Source: JACKHO01 sp041398745
Lineage (GTDB): Bacteria > Planctomycetota > Planctomycetia > Planctomycetales > Planctomycetaceae
Reading direction: 5' to 3'
Length of the DNA stretch: 64,000 bases
Assembly (NCBI GenBank): GCA_041398745.1
Contig: JAWKUB010000005.1
Coordinates: forward strand, 372,001 to 436,000
Shown here: positions 62,771 to 64,000 of the stretch, piece by piece
Position numbering within the stretch: position 1 is the first letter of the stretch
Layout of the letters: every line of letters starts with the position of its first letter
Notes under the pieces: model-generated
The model's database searches: none
Seen by the model: only the letters and a program-made list of their open reading frames with translations
Told to the model about the DNA's origin: nothing
Program-made: the position numbers and the translations under genes

Positions 62771-63736
62771 TCAGCGCGTCGCCGCCCGTCGTAACCGATC
62801 ATTCAATGCCACACCGAGTTCCCGGTCGGGAAATCGCTCGGCGAGAATGATGTCAATATCGGGTCGATCCAATCGTCGCAGTGCTGCGAAGAAGTTTGCT
62901 GTGGCTTCGACGAGCGAACCATTGGGTGAGAGAACTTCAACCATGGACAGGTTTTCGTGGGCTGGCGGTGCCTGCTGAAAGCAAAGGGCCGCTGCACGTG
63001 GAGGAATGCGGATAGTGCTCCAGTCATTCACAATCTGAATGGGGGTCAGTGGTGCATAGTGGCTGGCGAGTTGTCCCGGCGCCGCCGGCGCCGTTTCATC
63101 GAGGAGATTAGAGACGACCGTCACGTCGCTGCAGACGGTCCGCAGCATTTCGAGAGTCGTTCCTCCCACTCTCAGAACTTCGAGGGAATTTGGTCCTATC
63201 ATGCGGACGACGGTCGATTCTACGCCCACGCTGCAGGGACCATCATCCAACACGAGGTCGACACTCTCGCCGAGTTGCTCCACCACATGAGCAGCCGTGG
63301 TGGGGCTCGTGCGTCCGAACAAATTGGCACTCGGTGCCGCAACGGGAACACCGGCTTCCTTGATAAGTTGCCGGGCTACTTCATTCGCCGGGATGCGAAT
63401 CCCGACGTCAGGCAAACCAGATGTTACCAGGTCGGGAATGATGTCCCGCTTCGGCAACAGCAGTGTTAGCGGTCCAGGCCAGAACTTTTGACTCAACATT
63501 TCAAACAGGGGATGACCCGTTTCCGCGAGTGGTTCGATGTCTGCAATTGCGGCCACGTGCACAATCAGAGGATCAAATTCCGGCCGCCGTTTGGCGGCAA
63601 AGATTTTCGCCACGGCAGTGGGGTCCAGGGCGTTCGCACCCAGGCCGTATACTGTTTCTGTCGCAAAAGCCACGAGTCCTCCCGCACGCAAAACTTGCGC
63701 ACAGCGGGCGACATCACGTGTGATTTCAGCAGCCAT
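62771..63736 (-). CDS. sua5: Threonylcarbamoyl-AMP synthase, long (Sua5) form
   Basis: The protein has 321 aa from the ATG at 63736. The YrdC domain begins LVAFATETVYGLGANALDPTAVAKIFAAKRRPEFDPLIVHV and contains LLPKRDIIPDLVTSGLPDVGIRIPANEVARQL and AAPSANLFGRTSPTTAAHVVEQLG. The C-terminal Sua5 extension starts near 215 (VTVVSNLLDETAPAAPGQLASHYAPLTPIQIVND). The enzyme makes the activated carbamoyl for the t6A modification of ANN-decoding tRNAs. The open frame extends to 63808 but those residues are not family-like. It diverges from the DUF1501 gene. Confidence 0.93.
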   Translation of the reverse strand: MAAEITRDVARCAQVLRAGGLVAFATETVYGLGANALDPTAVAKIFAAKRRPEFDPLIVHVAAIADIEPLAETGHPLFEMLSQKFWPGPLTLLLPKRDIIPDLVTSGLPDVGIRIPANEVARQLIKEAGVPVAAPSANLFGRTSPTTAAHVVEQLGESVDLVLDDGPCSVGVESTVVRMIGPNSLEVLRVGGTTLEMLRTVCSDVTVVSNLLDETAPAAPGQLASHYAPLTPIQIVNDWSTIRIPPRAAALCFQQAPPAHENLSMVEVLSPNGSLVEATANFFAALRRLDRPDIDIILAERFPDRELGVALNDRLRRAATR

Positions 63737-63889
63737 TGGTAACACATCGGCGAGGTTGCAGGATGGTTCCGCCGAGACTAACGAGCGTCGTTGCCATCGA
63801 CAAGACACGGATGACTATGGATAATCAGACTTTGATTGGTCTTCGTGATCCCACCCTTTGAACAGCAGCGGGCTGTGGTGTTTGTGCCT

Positions 63890-64000
63890 ATGTTATTTCC
63901 ACCGAATCATTCCCGACGCAATTTCCTGCTGCAGGCGGGCGGTGGGTTCGGTGCCATTGCGTGTTATGGCTTACTGAATGCCAACGGTATGGCGGGCGAG
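63890..64000 (+). CDS. Start of a Tat-exported DUF1501-type protein (cut by window end)
   Basis: 37 codons are visible from the ATG at 63890. HSRRNFLLQAGGGFGAIACYGLL is a twin-arginine signal with the SRRNFLLQ core and hydrophobic stretch that opens DUF1501 (sulfatase-like) proteins, which are abundant in planctomycetes and usually encoded with DUF1553/DUF1549 cytochrome genes. The rest lies beyond the window, so the family call rests on the signal only. Nothing upstream of it on this strand is coupled. Confidence 0.6.
   Translation, partial: MLFPPNHSRRNFLLQAGGGFGAIACYGLLNANGMAGE

Overview
The window looks like chromosome of a planctomycete (Planctomycetota, probably Planctomycetia). Pointers are a fused SecD-SecF beside yajC, a verrucomicrobial/planctomycetal 'small basic protein', a DEAGF-type pilin-like small protein, a giant beta-helix/FG-GAP protein with the planctomycetal N-terminal LEDRTLL motif, a Tat-exported Gfo/Idh/MocA oxidoreductase, the start of a probable Tat-exported DUF1501 protein, and many Zn-ribbon and hypothetical proteins. 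Composition is moderately GC-rich. No rRNA, tRNA, CRISPR array, prophage or intact transposase was found.

Layout. 0.3-5.3 kb: four-ACT aspartokinase, adenylosuccinate synthetase and a membrane acyltransferase-like protein. 5.4-8.4 kb: RTX-type exported protein and three unrecognised minus-strand genes of visibly lower GC. 8.5-11.7 kb: FKBP-type isomerase, then a compact arsR / rhodanese-DUF2892 / CstB-like persulfide dioxygenase operon behind a promoter whose spacer is filled by a perfect inverted repeat. 11.8-13.0 kb: small basic protein and a PyrK-like subunit. 13.2-22.8 kb: minus-strand run tgt, yajC, secDF, leuS, S1C protease. 22.9-27.0 kb: secretin-like exported protein, Gfo/Idh/MocA protein and small hypotheticals. 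27.2-35.5 kb: HrpA helicase and an overlapping DUF2339/DUF3999 membrane pair. 36-37.5 kb: nadD-thiL. 37.5-43 kb: orphan ABC ATPase, methyltransferase, ankyrin protein, pilin-like protein and DUF1444 protein. 43.3-47.8 kb: a 1502-residue surface-type protein. 47.9-53.4 kb: endonuclease, Zn-ribbon proteins and a GlcD-GlcF-like fusion overlapping a moaD-like gene. 53.5-64 kb: secreted hydrolase, mosaic FAD oxidoreductase, TPR protein, SRPBCC protein, sugar transferase behind an attenuator-like leader, ferredoxin, pseudouridine synthase, DCC protein, Sua5 and the DUF1501 start.

The most unusual structure is in the intergenic DNA, which carries three repeat families. Alpha is an element of about 130 bp with TAGAGCA/TGCTCTA ends. 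Beta is a 187-282 bp MITE-like element with terminal inverted repeats of about 23 bp and 9-bp target-site-like duplications. The third is a 20-bp perfect or near-perfect hairpin present six times. At 42.8-43.15 kb a beta copy lies inside an alpha copy, and at 35.6 kb a beta copy sits at the end of another alpha copy.

All family names come from reading motifs and lengths; no database search was run.
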